In this document: positions 12,575 through 20,792 of the stretch, piece by piece
Position numbering within the stretch: the first letter of the stretch is position 1
Layout of the letters: the number at the start of each line of letters is the position of its first letter
Source of the DNA: Alistipes sp. CAG:514
Lineage (GTDB): Bacteria; Bacteroidota; Bacteroidia; Bacteroidales; UBA932
Length of the DNA stretch: 20,792 nt
NCBI GenBank assembly: GCA_000431015.1
Contig: HF986011.1
Coordinates: 1 to 20,792 of the forward strand
Reading direction: 5' to 3'
The notes under the pieces: model-generated
What the model was told of the DNA's origin: nothing
The model's database searches: none
The model's input: only the letters and a program-made list of their open reading frames with translations
Made by a program: the position numbers and the translations under genes

Positions 12575-15130
12575 CTACGCCCAAGGCTCTTGAATCATAT
12601 CTTCTTCGCCAATCGGCGGATAATCCTCCTTTACCTCATAATATGCCGCGTCTTCATCTTTGAGGGGGTCACATGCCAAACAGCGCCACTCGTGGTTCCC
12701 GGACTTATCGACAACGTCAACTTTTTGTGCTCCGCACTTGTGGCAGAAGAACATATTCCGGTCCCTATGTCCGTTGCCAATATTACGAGAGATGAATAAA
12801 GGGATCTTTTTACCGAGAACTCGGTATTTGTCAGCCATGAACTCGAAATAATTGTTGGAGCAGCACGAGCCGCAAGAAGGGCATATATACATGCCATTCG
12901 GGCACTGCTTGGTATCCCTAGAATCAATGATTCCTTTTTTACAGTCATGGCAATAATTGAGGTATACTTCCTTGTTATACTCGGGACACGAAAGCAGTAG
13001 ACATTTGAATTTGGAATGACCTTGCTTTTGTGCGGGGAAGAGAATATGTCCACAATCCTTACACACAAGTCTTTTAGAAAACCTGACTGCTTTGTTGATT
13101 TGATTAACGAACTGATTGTATACGGGGTTCGGAATAAGACCGGCCTCTGTTTCTTCAAGTACATGATAACCAATAATCTCAAGAATATGTATTAATGTAT
13201 ATTCCTTCCAATCTGGATCTTTCTTTATGCATGTTACGAAGCACATGTCCCTTTGACAATCAGCGCACTTTCTCCCAGTGAGCAGATTAGGCAGGTCCGT
13301 TATTTCAGGAGCACAATAAATCCTGCGCTCCCAACGATACATTTTTTCTCTTCTTTCAAAACATTGTTTAGATTTTCCTGTTAAACGGAATAGCGAGTCC
13401 TTAAGTGCTGCTCGATATTTTTCCGGATTGTATTCGCATTCAAGTGTTTCTCCAAACAACTCTATCATCCTTTCTCGGATACGCTGTTTCACCACGGATT
13501 CATCAACTCCGGGATTATCTCCTAGAGTAACTTCATTGTCCAAGTTCACCTTCATCCCTATTTCATATGAGAACATTTTCACTATGTCGTCAGAATGCCT
13601 TTCAGAAATATATGGAGTCACAGTGCCATATTTATCAGTCAAGTATTGTTCAACTCTATTTCGGACAATAGAGTAATCAACCATCTCCGGCGTAAACACA
13701 TCGCTTTCTTTTTCTTCGGCTGGTTTCTTTTCCCAGTTGACAAAGAGATTAACAACCCTTTTTGCACCTTCGTTATTAGGTCTCCACCGGTTATCATAAA
13801 CCGTTTTTTTGATAGTAAGGGGCTTTTGGGGTTTCTTATCAAAAACTTGCAAACCGGTAATCGGGTCAATCCGGGGTACTTCTTCTTCGTGTGACAAACG
13901 AGTACAATGCTGCCAAACTAAAGAATGAATGTTCTTTTTTAGAGACTCATCTTCAAATGCAAAATCATCGAGTTCATATTGAATCTCAAAGTTGGCAAAC
14001 CCCCGAAAGGACTTATTGAGGAGTATTCCACCCTGGCAATAACACAACCAATCGTGGAAATTCATCTCAATGGGACGATTGACTTCTATTGACTTTTGTA
14101 TGGCCCAATCGAGAATACCATCTGATATTTGAAAACGCTCCTGATTTGTTTGTTCGTAAGTTTTGAGACAATCAAGAAGAAACTCAGTAGATACGTTGCG
14201 ATTCCCTGGCCAGCATTCGAAAATGTATCTTTGTGTGGAATAGTACTGATAGTTTGTAGACGAGAATGCTTTTAACGACTGGGGGTCATAGTGTAAAGAA
14301 CCATTTTTCACATCCAGGAAAAACCTTCTAATAGCCAAACTCCGTTTTTCTTCTCCCAAAAATGCAAAACATGTATCCAACTCCTGAAGGGAGATACTTA
14401 ATGTGCTATCATTAAGCCATTTGATAAAGCGAGCAAAACCTGTAGGATTAATAATGTCCTTTTCCTCCGCTTTTTCAAACAATTGATCTACCAAAGAATG
14501 AACATTGAGAGCACTGTAGTTGATGCCGTATAGTTTGGCGGCTTCAGCAAGAATTGGCGGGAAAAAACAATCTGCCGGCCGTCCAAACGAAGCGACCAAT
14601 TCATTAACCTGATTGACCTTTGTGCTGCTTAATCCGAAAGAGGCATACTTGATCAAGTCTATAACTTGGACTCTCGTAAATTCTTGTAGCATTTTGAGAG
14701 CCGCCGAAATGACCGGCGAACTAAAAGAATACCTATCCAATGCTATTGCAAAGATAGCGTACGCCAGCCTATCCCCCATTCTATTGAACTCGGACGTGTC
14801 GTAAAATAGACAATTCCAGTCCTCCTTGGAATTAGGATTAAAAGGACGTGCTACCATATCACTGGCCGCAGGGTTGTTTTTGTTGATTTGAACAGGTGAT
14901 ACGATTACTAATTCATAGTTTTTTCTATTTGAATCGTAATCAACGCTCAGATAATCCTCGATCGTTTTTCCGTCTATAAAGAGAGTTCGGACATGCAGTT
15001 CCTCTTCCTCACCATACCTGGCCCCGCGAACGACTCTTCGGGAAAACCGTACAAGAGCAGGACGACGAGAACGCCCGAAGCGACTCTCATACCCTTCATA
15101 AGTGAAGTATAAGTTATTATCGTTTGCCAT
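12575..15130 (-). CDS. Large multi-zinc-ribbon protein of unknown function
   Basis: An 851-residue protein I do not recognise. The first ~600 residues show no signal peptide, membrane segment or known enzyme motif; they are mixed helical with aromatic-rich stretches (for example NYQYYSTQRYIFECW). The C-terminal ~230 residues hold several Cys clusters: CADCQRDMC (about 622-630), CKDCGH (about 690-693), CLLLSC, then CHDCKK, CPNGMYICPSCGSCC, and a last ribbon CHKCG with CLAC. These look like at least three zinc ribbons, as in nucleic-acid-binding or protein-bridging modules. The C-terminal tail is acidic. I chose ATG 15130 (MANDNN); the longer frame begins at a TTG inside the -7 box. The divergent UvrD helicase gene shares the promoter region, so the two may work together. 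Confidence 0.8.
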   Translation of the reverse strand: MANDNNLYFTYEGYESRFGRSRRPALVRFSRRVVRGARYGEEEELHVRTLFIDGKTIEDYLSVDYDSNRKNYELVIVSPVQINKNNPAASDMVARPFNPNSKEDWNCLFYDTSEFNRMGDRLAYAIFAIALDRYSFSSPVISAALKMLQEFTRVQVIDLIKYASFGLSSTKVNQVNELVASFGRPADCFFPPILAEAAKLYGINYSALNVHSLVDQLFEKAEEKDIINPTGFARFIKWLNDSTLSISLQELDTCFAFLGEEKRSLAIRRFFLDVKNGSLHYDPQSLKAFSSTNYQYYSTQRYIFECWPGNRNVSTEFLLDCLKTYEQTNQERFQISDGILDWAIQKSIEVNRPIEMNFHDWLCYCQGGILLNKSFRGFANFEIQYELDDFAFEDESLKKNIHSLVWQHCTRLSHEEEVPRIDPITGLQVFDKKPQKPLTIKKTVYDNRWRPNNEGAKRVVNLFVNWEKKPAEEKESDVFTPEMVDYSIVRNRVEQYLTDKYGTVTPYISERHSDDIVKMFSYEIGMKVNLDNEVTLGDNPGVDESVVKQRIRERMIELFGETLECEYNPEKYRAALKDSLFRLTGKSKQCFERREKMYRWERRIYCAPEITDLPNLLTGRKCADCQRDMCFVTCIKKDPDWKEYTLIHILEIIGYHVLEETEAGLIPNPVYNQFVNQINKAVRFSKRLVCKDCGHILFPAQKQGHSKFKCLLLSCPEYNKEVYLNYCHDCKKGIIDSRDTKQCPNGMYICPSCGSCCSNNYFEFMADKYRVLGKKIPLFISRNIGNGHRDRNMFFCHKCGAQKVDVVDKSGNHEWRCLACDPLKDEDAAYYEVKEDYPPIGEEDMIQEPWA

Positions 15131-15163
15131 ATCAATAACGGAAAAACTCTGATTTACAACTGT

Positions 15164-15209
15164 CAAAGTTAGCTATTTTTCATATAGCCGTCAAATTTTA
15201 GTAAATTTG
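15164..15209. promoter_or_regulatory. Back-to-back promoters of the zinc-ribbon and UvrD genes
   Basis: The minus-strand -7 box TAACTTTG (15171-15164) serves the zinc-ribbon gene. The plus-strand -7 box TAAATTTG (15202-15209) serves the helicase gene. Only 30 bases separate them, so the two -33 regions must overlap. Between them lies GCTAT (15172-15176) with ATAGC (15184-15188), a small perfect dyad. Neither of the two 19-bp-spaced operator types is present. One protein bound here could control both genes. Confidence 0.65.
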
Positions 15210-15237
15210 CAAGATAAACCACGAACCGTTTTTTCGT

Positions 15238-17424
15238 ATGGAAGATAAGCAAGTTAACCTCTTCTATGAGGAGATGAAAAATACCTTTGTTAAACCAAGT
15301 AGCGATTGGGTTGACAAAGCAAAGACTTTTCGAACCTTACTTGAAAAGTTCTTCCAGAATCTTACACCAGAGATGGATTCACAGGCCACTCTTTGGGAAA
15401 GGATGGTTGCTTATTACGATGCCAATCCTGATGAGGATGCCATGAAATCTCGCGTGCATCGGATCAGAAAGAAATTGAACGACATCGTTCATGATGAACT
15501 TGAAATAGGTCCGGAAGATGTAAAACATGTAGTCGTTACCAAAGAAGAGATTAGAAAGATATATGAGGATTTCGTACTTGTAGTCTACAATTCTACGAAA
15601 GTTTTCCCTGACGGCGCAACATTCGAGCTTCTCGGGATAAATCAGTCTGATTGCCTCAAGGGGCTGAACGAGCAGCAAAAAGATGCTGTTCTGACAGATT
15701 CCCGGATTGTTTTCGTTAACGCCGGCCCTGGAACTGGAAAGACCACCCTCCTCGTCCAGAAGATGGTCCACCACATTATCAAGAATCCACAAAGCAATCA
15801 CATTGTAGCCCTATCTTTCACCAATACCGCCGCCAGGCAACTGGAAGAGAAGTTCCAACAGCAGGCGTTCATGTATCTCAAAGAGAATCAATACGAACTC
15901 TTCAACGGGACCATCCACTCTTTCTGCCTGCGGAAAATGCGGAAGTATTATCAGTTAAAGGGACGCTCGTTTGAGTACATGATTATTGGTGATGACGAGT
16001 TATTTGATTTCGCTCCCGACATTTGCCGGCTTTTGAATGACAAATATACCTTGGAGGAAATTAATGACTTCCTAAGCAATAGTAGCAAGCTGTGGCCGGA
16101 GGATTTATCTGCGGCAATTGCTGACATTAAAGCAAGGTATAAGTTTATCTCCCTCAATGGTATCCTGTACTTATTTGACGACCTGTTATCGAAGGACCAA
16201 GAATTTGCGGACTGGATATTAGCCTCGTCGGACATGCTTGTAATTGATGAAGCACAGGATCTCAACGAGAGCAATTTCACGATCTTTAGCCGAATGTTGG
16301 GACTCAAACCATCACTCAAGTTGTTTATGGTCGGAGATCCACGGCAGAACATATTCGAATTCAACGGCGGTTCTTATGAGTATTTAGATAAGTTTCTGGT
16401 TCAGTATCAGAATGACGTGACTCGTCGAGACCTTTCCGTCTCATATAGATGTCCGGAGGCTGTACTCGGTTTCGTCAACGGCGTCACATTCATGGACTGC
16501 GAGAATGTTCCTTTACGCTCTGATATTGCTGGCACGATACAAGCGAAAGCATACCCTACAGTGCAAGACGAGAGCACGAGCGTCGTAGATTCCATTTCGG
16601 CTATTGGGGATTTTGATTCTTGCTCGATTATATCTCCGAACATAAAAGGTTTAGCCGACATTATTGAAAAGCTGAACGCAAATAACATTCCATATGTTGT
16701 ACTGGGTGGACGTCGTAAAATCAAAAGCCATATAAAGTTCGTAAACAACCTGCTGCGTATTCTTTACAACAACAACGAAAAAAGCATTCTGTCGGTATGT
16801 AGGGTCCTTGCTATCGATGTCAAGACTCAGCCAATAGGTGCCCCTCGACATTTCTCTCCCAAGGAGTTATTCTTCCGACACACTTATGGGAGAAGTCTTC
16901 GTGAAATCCACAAAGAATATGACCGTCTGGAATGGAGTCTTCCCAGTTTGGTCGATGCGATCGTTGACAAACTCTTGCCTGCGGGGATGTACACGGAACC
17001 TCAGGTTGCAGAAGACTTCAAAAAGCTAAGGTCGCTCATCTCGGGTTACAAGACCATCAAAGAGTATCTGGACGCATTTACGATAGACAAGGAGCGCTTT
17101 ATCTGCTTCTATGAAAAGGACTTTGTTGAAAGTGTGGCAGCAACAGATGGTCCTTGTCTTACGCTATCAACAATCCACTCTGCGAAAGGCCTGGAATGGA
17201 AATACGTTTTTCTGATTGGAATGTACGATCTCAATTTCCCTGGCCTTAAGAAATACAGCAACAAGACAACGGATAAACACGAAAAATACCTGAATACCAA
17301 GAAGAAAGAATTGTACGTTGCCTGTACAAGGGCCGCACAGCAATTGAGCATTTCCTATCCGAAAGTCATCGAGAGTATTGAACAAACCCCCTCTCGTCTT
17401 ATTGCCGGTTTGGATATTAGTTAA
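15238..17424 (+). CDS. UvrD-like SF1 helicase with N-terminal DUF4145-like domain
   Basis: A 728-residue protein. Residues ~1-125 resemble DUF4145, with an FRTLLEKFF helix, HRIRKKLNDIVHDELE near 74-89 and a TKEEIRKIYEDFVLVV helix; that domain is often found at the front of restriction and helicase proteins. The SF1A helicase core follows: AGPGTGKTT (162-170, Walker A), ALSFTNTAARQLEEKF (Ia), GTIHSFC (Ib), VIDEAQD (D337-D341, II), VGDPRQNIFEFNGG (III), SYRCPEAVL (IV), LSTIHSAKGLEWKYVF (V) and KELYVACTRAAQQL (VI). All motifs are intact, so an active 3'-5' DNA translocase is expected. The size is close to UvrD/Rep and there is no nuclease domain. It is divergent from the zinc-ribbon gene and followed by a terminator. 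Confidence 0.92.
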   Translation: MEDKQVNLFYEEMKNTFVKPSSDWVDKAKTFRTLLEKFFQNLTPEMDSQATLWERMVAYYDANPDEDAMKSRVHRIRKKLNDIVHDELEIGPEDVKHVVVTKEEIRKIYEDFVLVVYNSTKVFPDGATFELLGINQSDCLKGLNEQQKDAVLTDSRIVFVNAGPGTGKTTLLVQKMVHHIIKNPQSNHIVALSFTNTAARQLEEKFQQQAFMYLKENQYELFNGTIHSFCLRKMRKYYQLKGRSFEYMIIGDDELFDFAPDICRLLNDKYTLEEINDFLSNSSKLWPEDLSAAIADIKARYKFISLNGILYLFDDLLSKDQEFADWILASSDMLVIDEAQDLNESNFTIFSRMLGLKPSLKLFMVGDPRQNIFEFNGGSYEYLDKFLVQYQNDVTRRDLSVSYRCPEAVLGFVNGVTFMDCENVPLRSDIAGTIQAKAYPTVQDESTSVVDSISAIGDFDSCSIISPNIKGLADIIEKLNANNIPYVVLGGRRKIKSHIKFVNNLLRILYNNNEKSILSVCRVLAIDVKTQPIGAPRHFSPKELFFRHTYGRSLREIHKEYDRLEWSLPSLVDAIVDKLLPAGMYTEPQVAEDFKKLRSLISGYKTIKEYLDAFTIDKERFICFYEKDFVESVAATDGPCLTLSTIHSAKGLEWKYVFLIGMYDLNFPGLKKYSNKTTDKHEKYLNTKKKELYVACTRAAQQLSISYPKVIESIEQTPSRLIAGLDIS

Positions 17425-17437
17425 TAAGTATGACATA

Positions 17438-17470
17438 AGCGCGGGGCTCTAATCTCGCGCTATTCTTTTT
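17438..17470 (+). terminator. Terminator of the UvrD-like helicase gene
   Basis: AGCGCG (17438-17443) pairs with CGCGCT (17456-17461) around a 12-base loop and is followed by ATTCTTTTT. It separates this gene from the Pif1-like helicase gene, which has its own promoter. Confidence 0.7.
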
Positions 17471-17473
17471 ACG

Positions 17474-17516
17474 ACCACGATGCGAAAAAACACTGCGCGT
17501 CGTGGTTTTACCTTTG
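17474..17516 (+). promoter_or_regulatory. Operator/promoter of the Pif1-like helicase (regulon 2 site 3, weaker)
   Basis: ACCACGATGCG (17474-17484) pairs with CGCGTCGTGGT (17496-17506), with one G-T pair; the dyad is centred at 17490. The perfect -7 box TACCTTTG (17509-17516) begins 19 bp downstream. At the positions equivalent to the WYL-2 site it reads GATGCGAA-N7-TGCGCGTC. The TGCGAA half and the spacing match; the second half is only partly conserved. Confidence 0.5.
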
Positions 17517-17540
17517 TCGTGAAAAGAAAAACCAATTGTC

Positions 17541-19610
17541 ATGCAAACCTCTTTCGACGCCAACAACATTGAGCAGAATCATGCCTTTGACATGATCGCC
17601 AAGACTAACAATTCTTTCTTTCTCACCGGCCGTGCAGGAACAGGTAAGACCACGTTCCTAAAAATGGCCAAGGAAAAGATTGACAAGAAGTTCATTGTTC
17701 TGGCTCCCACGGGGATTGCCGCCATTAACGCTGGTGGTCAAACCATTCACTCCTTCTTTGGACTTGATTTCGGAGTGCTTGGGCCTGGCGACATCGGCAC
17801 CATGAATGCGAATAAAATCTCCCTCGTGAGACACATTGACACAATCATCATTGATGAAGTGTCTATGGTCAGGTGCGACATAATGGATGCGATAGACAGG
17901 ACGCTTCGTTTTTACCGGAAGAATTCAGCGCCCTTCGGCGGACTGCAGATGGTGTTTGTCGGAGACATGTTTCAATTGGAACCGGTGGTAACCCAGGAGG
18001 ATCGCGAAATCCTGATGGACCTGTACCACTCAAGCTCATTCTATTTCTATAAATCTGCCGTCATCCAACGCTATGGTTTGCCAAAGATTGAGTTCATGAA
18101 GATCTACCGGCAATCAGATCCAGTATTCATCGAACTGCTGGAACATGTAAGGACGGGCACCGTCTCTTACCGGGATATGCTGCGTATTAACAGCCGGGTA
18201 GTTGTCCCTGGGGAAGGAAGTCAAAAACTCAAAGTAACGTTGACATGCACCAAGAAAGCAGCCCAGCTCATTAATGAAGAAAGGCTCGCGGAATTGGATG
18301 GAGACCTGATGGTCTATGAAGCCGAACATGCAGGAGACTCCAGAAGGTGTCAAGACGCTGCTGAGGACAAATTGTATCTACGTGTCGGCGCTCAGGTAAT
18401 GTTCACAAGAAATGATTCATTCCAGAGATGGGCCAATGGAACACTTGCAACCATCGATAGTCTTACAGACGACTGTATAAAGGTCCGTTTTGACGATGGG
18501 TCTACTCAAGAGGTTCAACGGGTCAAGTGGGAAAGCATCGAATACAAATTTGATGAGGCCACGAAATCAAGCATCAAGAAAACGATTGGTTCGGTAACCC
18601 AATATCCTTTGAGACTCGCATGGGCAATTACCATCCATAAAAGTCAGTCCTTGACCTTCGACAGGGTTGCAATAGACTTCGGTAAAAGCGCATTCACAAA
18701 TGGTCAGGCTTATGTTGCCTTAAGCCGCTCACGCTCGCTGGAAGGACTGGAGCTGCTCTGTCCTATGACCCTATCGTCTGTGCTTGTTTCTAAGGATGTA
18801 CTTGACTTTTCTTCGGACATAAACAATACCGAGAAGATTATGCGGGAGATCAATATCGGTGCTGCCATAAACGGCTTTATCAAAAACATGGATTGCGATG
18901 GTGCCGCCACTACGTTATATGAAATGGCTGTTGAAGAAGTCAATCAGGGGAATTACGATTATGCGTCTGAACTTCTGGCCAGGGCCATGTCTTATGTTGT
19001 TGATGATGAATGTCTAAAAGGTAAGGAGTGGAAGACGATAGGAAGTGATAACGTCGAGTATCGTCTTATGGATGCCATCGGCTTGTTCTATGCCGGCAGA
19101 GAGGATGAATCCGAAAGAATCATTGCAGAAATGCTTCCTATTCTGGATTCGAATTTCGACGGGCTCTACATCCTCTCCCGATGTTATGAGGAGAAGGAGA
19201 AGTGGGATAAAGTGGATGAAACATATAAGAAGATGATGGCTCTATTTAACCAGTCCAGAGAGATGGGACTGGATTCCATTTCATATCGTAAGTTCAAGTA
19301 CAGACTGGCCATCCTGAACGAGCGGGTCTATTCCGATCCAGGCGCAGGCCTAATGCGCCAGCTACTGGCCGAAAACCCAGCGTATGATAAGTATCACACC
19401 GCCCTTAGGTCGATGTTGATTGGCAATGCCGAAGCTCGCCAGAAATTTGAGGAAGAGACCGACAATCCTATCGCATCCCTGCTGTTTGACAGGGAGAAAG
19501 ATGATGCCTCTTTTCTCGAACTGGTTCGTGATGAGAGAGATAAGAAATCGATCCCATGGAATGCCTATCGAAGGTTTATCAATAACCTTAAACTCGCTAT
19601 GCCCTGCTAA
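17541..19610 (+). CDS. Pif1/RecD-like SF1B helicase with C-terminal helical-repeat region
   Basis: A 689-residue protein. The N-terminal ~430 residues form a Pif1-family helicase: TGRAGTGKTT (29-38, Walker A), APTGIAAINAGGQTIHSFF (Ia), IIIDEVSMV (D105, E106, II), MVFVGDMFQLEPV (III, Q145), WAITIHKSQSLTFDR near 363 and GQAYVALSRSRSLEGL near 390. Pif1 helicases unwind 5'-3' and clear G-quadruplexes, R-loops and bound proteins. The remaining ~260 residues are helical and look like degenerate tetratricopeptide-type repeats (ALYEMAVEEVNQGNYDYASELLARA; LYILSRCYEEKEKWDKVDETYKKM), probably a protein-binding arm. The helicase motifs are intact. An exported TPR protein is encoded directly downstream. 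Confidence 0.9.
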   Translation: MQTSFDANNIEQNHAFDMIAKTNNSFFLTGRAGTGKTTFLKMAKEKIDKKFIVLAPTGIAAINAGGQTIHSFFGLDFGVLGPGDIGTMNANKISLVRHIDTIIIDEVSMVRCDIMDAIDRTLRFYRKNSAPFGGLQMVFVGDMFQLEPVVTQEDREILMDLYHSSSFYFYKSAVIQRYGLPKIEFMKIYRQSDPVFIELLEHVRTGTVSYRDMLRINSRVVVPGEGSQKLKVTLTCTKKAAQLINEERLAELDGDLMVYEAEHAGDSRRCQDAAEDKLYLRVGAQVMFTRNDSFQRWANGTLATIDSLTDDCIKVRFDDGSTQEVQRVKWESIEYKFDEATKSSIKKTIGSVTQYPLRLAWAITIHKSQSLTFDRVAIDFGKSAFTNGQAYVALSRSRSLEGLELLCPMTLSSVLVSKDVLDFSSDINNTEKIMREINIGAAINGFIKNMDCDGAATTLYEMAVEEVNQGNYDYASELLARAMSYVVDDECLKGKEWKTIGSDNVEYRLMDAIGLFYAGREDESERIIAEMLPILDSNFDGLYILSRCYEEKEKWDKVDETYKKMMALFNQSREMGLDSISYRKFKYRLAILNERVYSDPGAGLMRQLLAENPAYDKYHTALRSMLIGNAEARQKFEEETDNPIASLLFDREKDDASFLELVRDERDKKSIPWNAYRRFINNLKLAMPC

Positions 19611-20748
19611 TAACCAAACCTATCACAAAAAAAAGAAATCCAGATTATTTTTCCTTATGGTCTTTTTGGCCATACTTGCGCCTCAGGCGTGCGCCCAGAG
19701 AAAGGTCGTCTCTGACTACAACTACCAGAAAGCTGTGGATGCTTTTTTTGAAGACAAAGATGATGACAAGGCTCTCAAACTTGTTGATAAACAACTTGAC
19801 GAGACACCAGATCATTTGGACTCAAGGTTTCTTCGTGCGAAGATTTATTGGCGTGCAGATAAGTACGATGCTGCTCTGCGTGATTTATCGTATGCGATCA
19901 AGCATTACAAAGGAAAGCCAAGCGTATACAAGTCCACGCTGTTTGGGCTCCAGGGAGCGATTTACGATGATATGGAAAGATTTGCCGATGCAGTTGACTC
20001 ATACAGGCAGGCTATCAAATTTGCGAAGAAAGACAATCCAGACCGGATACAGAGTTACAAATTTGATTTAGCGCAGTCGCTATATAACGCCAAGGACCTT
20101 GACGGAGCCGAGAAAGTCTATTTTGATATGTTGAAAGATGATCCCGGGGATGGAGGTGCAATGGTTGGCCTGGCTCGTAACATATTAGACCAGAATAAAT
20201 ATGAAGAAGGATTGGAGTGGCTAAGAAAGGCTGAATCCTACAATGCCAGTTATGCGGAAATCTATCGATTCAAGATGCAAATCCTGGACAAACTTGGGAA
20301 AACGGATGAATCGGTTGATGCTGCATTGAAGTACTTCGAGCTGAATGATGACGCTCCAGCATGGCTGGTCGCGGAATATGCGGGAAAACACTACACCTAT
20401 GGCGTCGCAAAGGTTAAAGCTGAAATGAATAAAGATGATGCCTCTGATCGATGGATTGTGTTGTTGACTCGGCTTTACGAGGATCATTCTGACTACGTAA
20501 AAGCACTTGAACTCTACGATAAGGTCGAAAAAGAGTACGGTGAATACAAGATGATTGCCTACTATAAATCGAATTGCTATTCCGAACTCGGTCAGTTTAA
20601 TATGGCCATAAAGGAAGCGACTCGTGCCATAGATCTTGATGGGAGCAAGGCCCTCTATGGACACCGTGGAGACATCTATCGAAGTGCTGGAATGTACGAC
20701 AAGGCAATTGCGGACTATACCATTTCTATGGAGGATGACCCTTTATGA
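19561..20748 (+). CDS. Exported tetratricopeptide-repeat protein, probably frameshifted at the window edge
   Basis: From ATG 19561 (MPIEGL) the protein has a basic n-region (KKKKSR), a hydrophobic core (LFFLMVFLAILAP) and an AxA cleavage site (ACA before QRK), so it should be exported. Starting at ATG 19657 would leave only the last part of that signal. The earlier ATG overlaps the Pif1-like gene by 50 bases; the true start is unsure. At least seven TPR units follow (for example DKALKLVDKQLDETPDHLDSRFLRAKIYWR and MAIKEATRAIDLDGSKALYGHRGDIYR). The frame stops at a TGA (20746-20748) in mid-repeat, after EDDPL. Removing one T from CCCTTTATG gives DDPYEYYAIGRATASKYLL to the window end, a good continuation. 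A frameshift or sequence error near 20738-20742 is therefore likely, and the gene probably runs on. Confidence 0.7.
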   Translation: MPIEGLSITLNSLCPANNQTYHKKKKSRLFFLMVFLAILAPQACAQRKVVSDYNYQKAVDAFFEDKDDDKALKLVDKQLDETPDHLDSRFLRAKIYWRADKYDAALRDLSYAIKHYKGKPSVYKSTLFGLQGAIYDDMERFADAVDSYRQAIKFAKKDNPDRIQSYKFDLAQSLYNAKDLDGAEKVYFDMLKDDPGDGGAMVGLARNILDQNKYEEGLEWLRKAESYNASYAEIYRFKMQILDKLGKTDESVDAALKYFELNDDAPAWLVAEYAGKHYTYGVAKVKAEMNKDDASDRWIVLLTRLYEDHSDYVKALELYDKVEKEYGEYKMIAYYKSNCYSELGQFNMAIKEATRAIDLDGSKALYGHRGDIYRSAGMYDKAIADYTISMEDDPL

Positions 20749-20792
20749 ATACTACGCCATTGGCAGGGCAACCGCATCAAAATACCTCCTTC

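Noticed and set aside
15131..15166. TTG start of the zinc-ribbon gene at 15166
   Set aside because: The TTG is part of the -7 box TAACTTTG; ATG 15130 fits the transcript.

Overview
The window looks like accessory DNA from a Bacteroidales chromosome (Bacteroides/Prevotella-like). This rests on promoters of the Bacteroidetes type (TAnnTTTG -7 boxes a short distance before most starts), the absence of Shine-Dalgarno-like leaders, and Bacteroidales-type protein families. No rRNA, tRNA, insertion sequence or CRISPR array was seen. Assignments come from reading motifs by eye; no database search was run.

Left block (1-7420): the C-terminal end of an unrecognised protein, a VWA-domain protein (minus strand), a AAA+ ATPase, a WYL-domain regulator (WYL-1), a DEDDh exonuclease, a tryptophan-repeat protein, and a leftward operon of a small frameshifted gene, a metallophosphoesterase and a soluble FtsK-like ATPase. 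Four promoters here (AAA+, WYL-1, W-repeat, phosphoesterase/FtsK operon) carry the same kind of dyad, CRCTGC-N9-GCAGYG in its fullest form, centred 19 bp upstream of the -7 box. This looks like a regulon, with WYL-1 as the obvious candidate regulator.

Middle block (7420-9840): decayed DNA. One reading frame joins an Eco57I-type adenine methyltransferase N-terminal part to the C-terminal part of a DnaB helicase and then to a DUF6140-like small protein. The methyltransferase is also frameshifted in a run of seven T. Beside it is an N-acetylmuramoyl-L-alanine amidase that has lost its middle. This looks like the remains of a mobile element or restriction-modification locus.

Right block (9860-20792): a DUF3825-like protein, a second WYL regulator (WYL-2), a large multi-zinc-ribbon protein divergent from a UvrD-like helicase with an N-terminal DUF4145-like domain, a Pif1-like helicase with a helical-repeat C-terminus, and an exported TPR protein that runs to the window edge and seems frameshifted there. 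A second, different dyad (TGCGAA-N7-TTCG type) sits at exactly the same place, 19 bp upstream of the -7 box, before the DUF3825, WYL-2 and Pif1-like genes.

The main hypothesis is two adjacent stress- or defence-type gene sets, each under its own WYL repressor. The least familiar part is the divergent zinc-ribbon/UvrD pair together with DUF3825 and the Pif1-like helicase. Function is inferred from gene content and shared promoter structure only.
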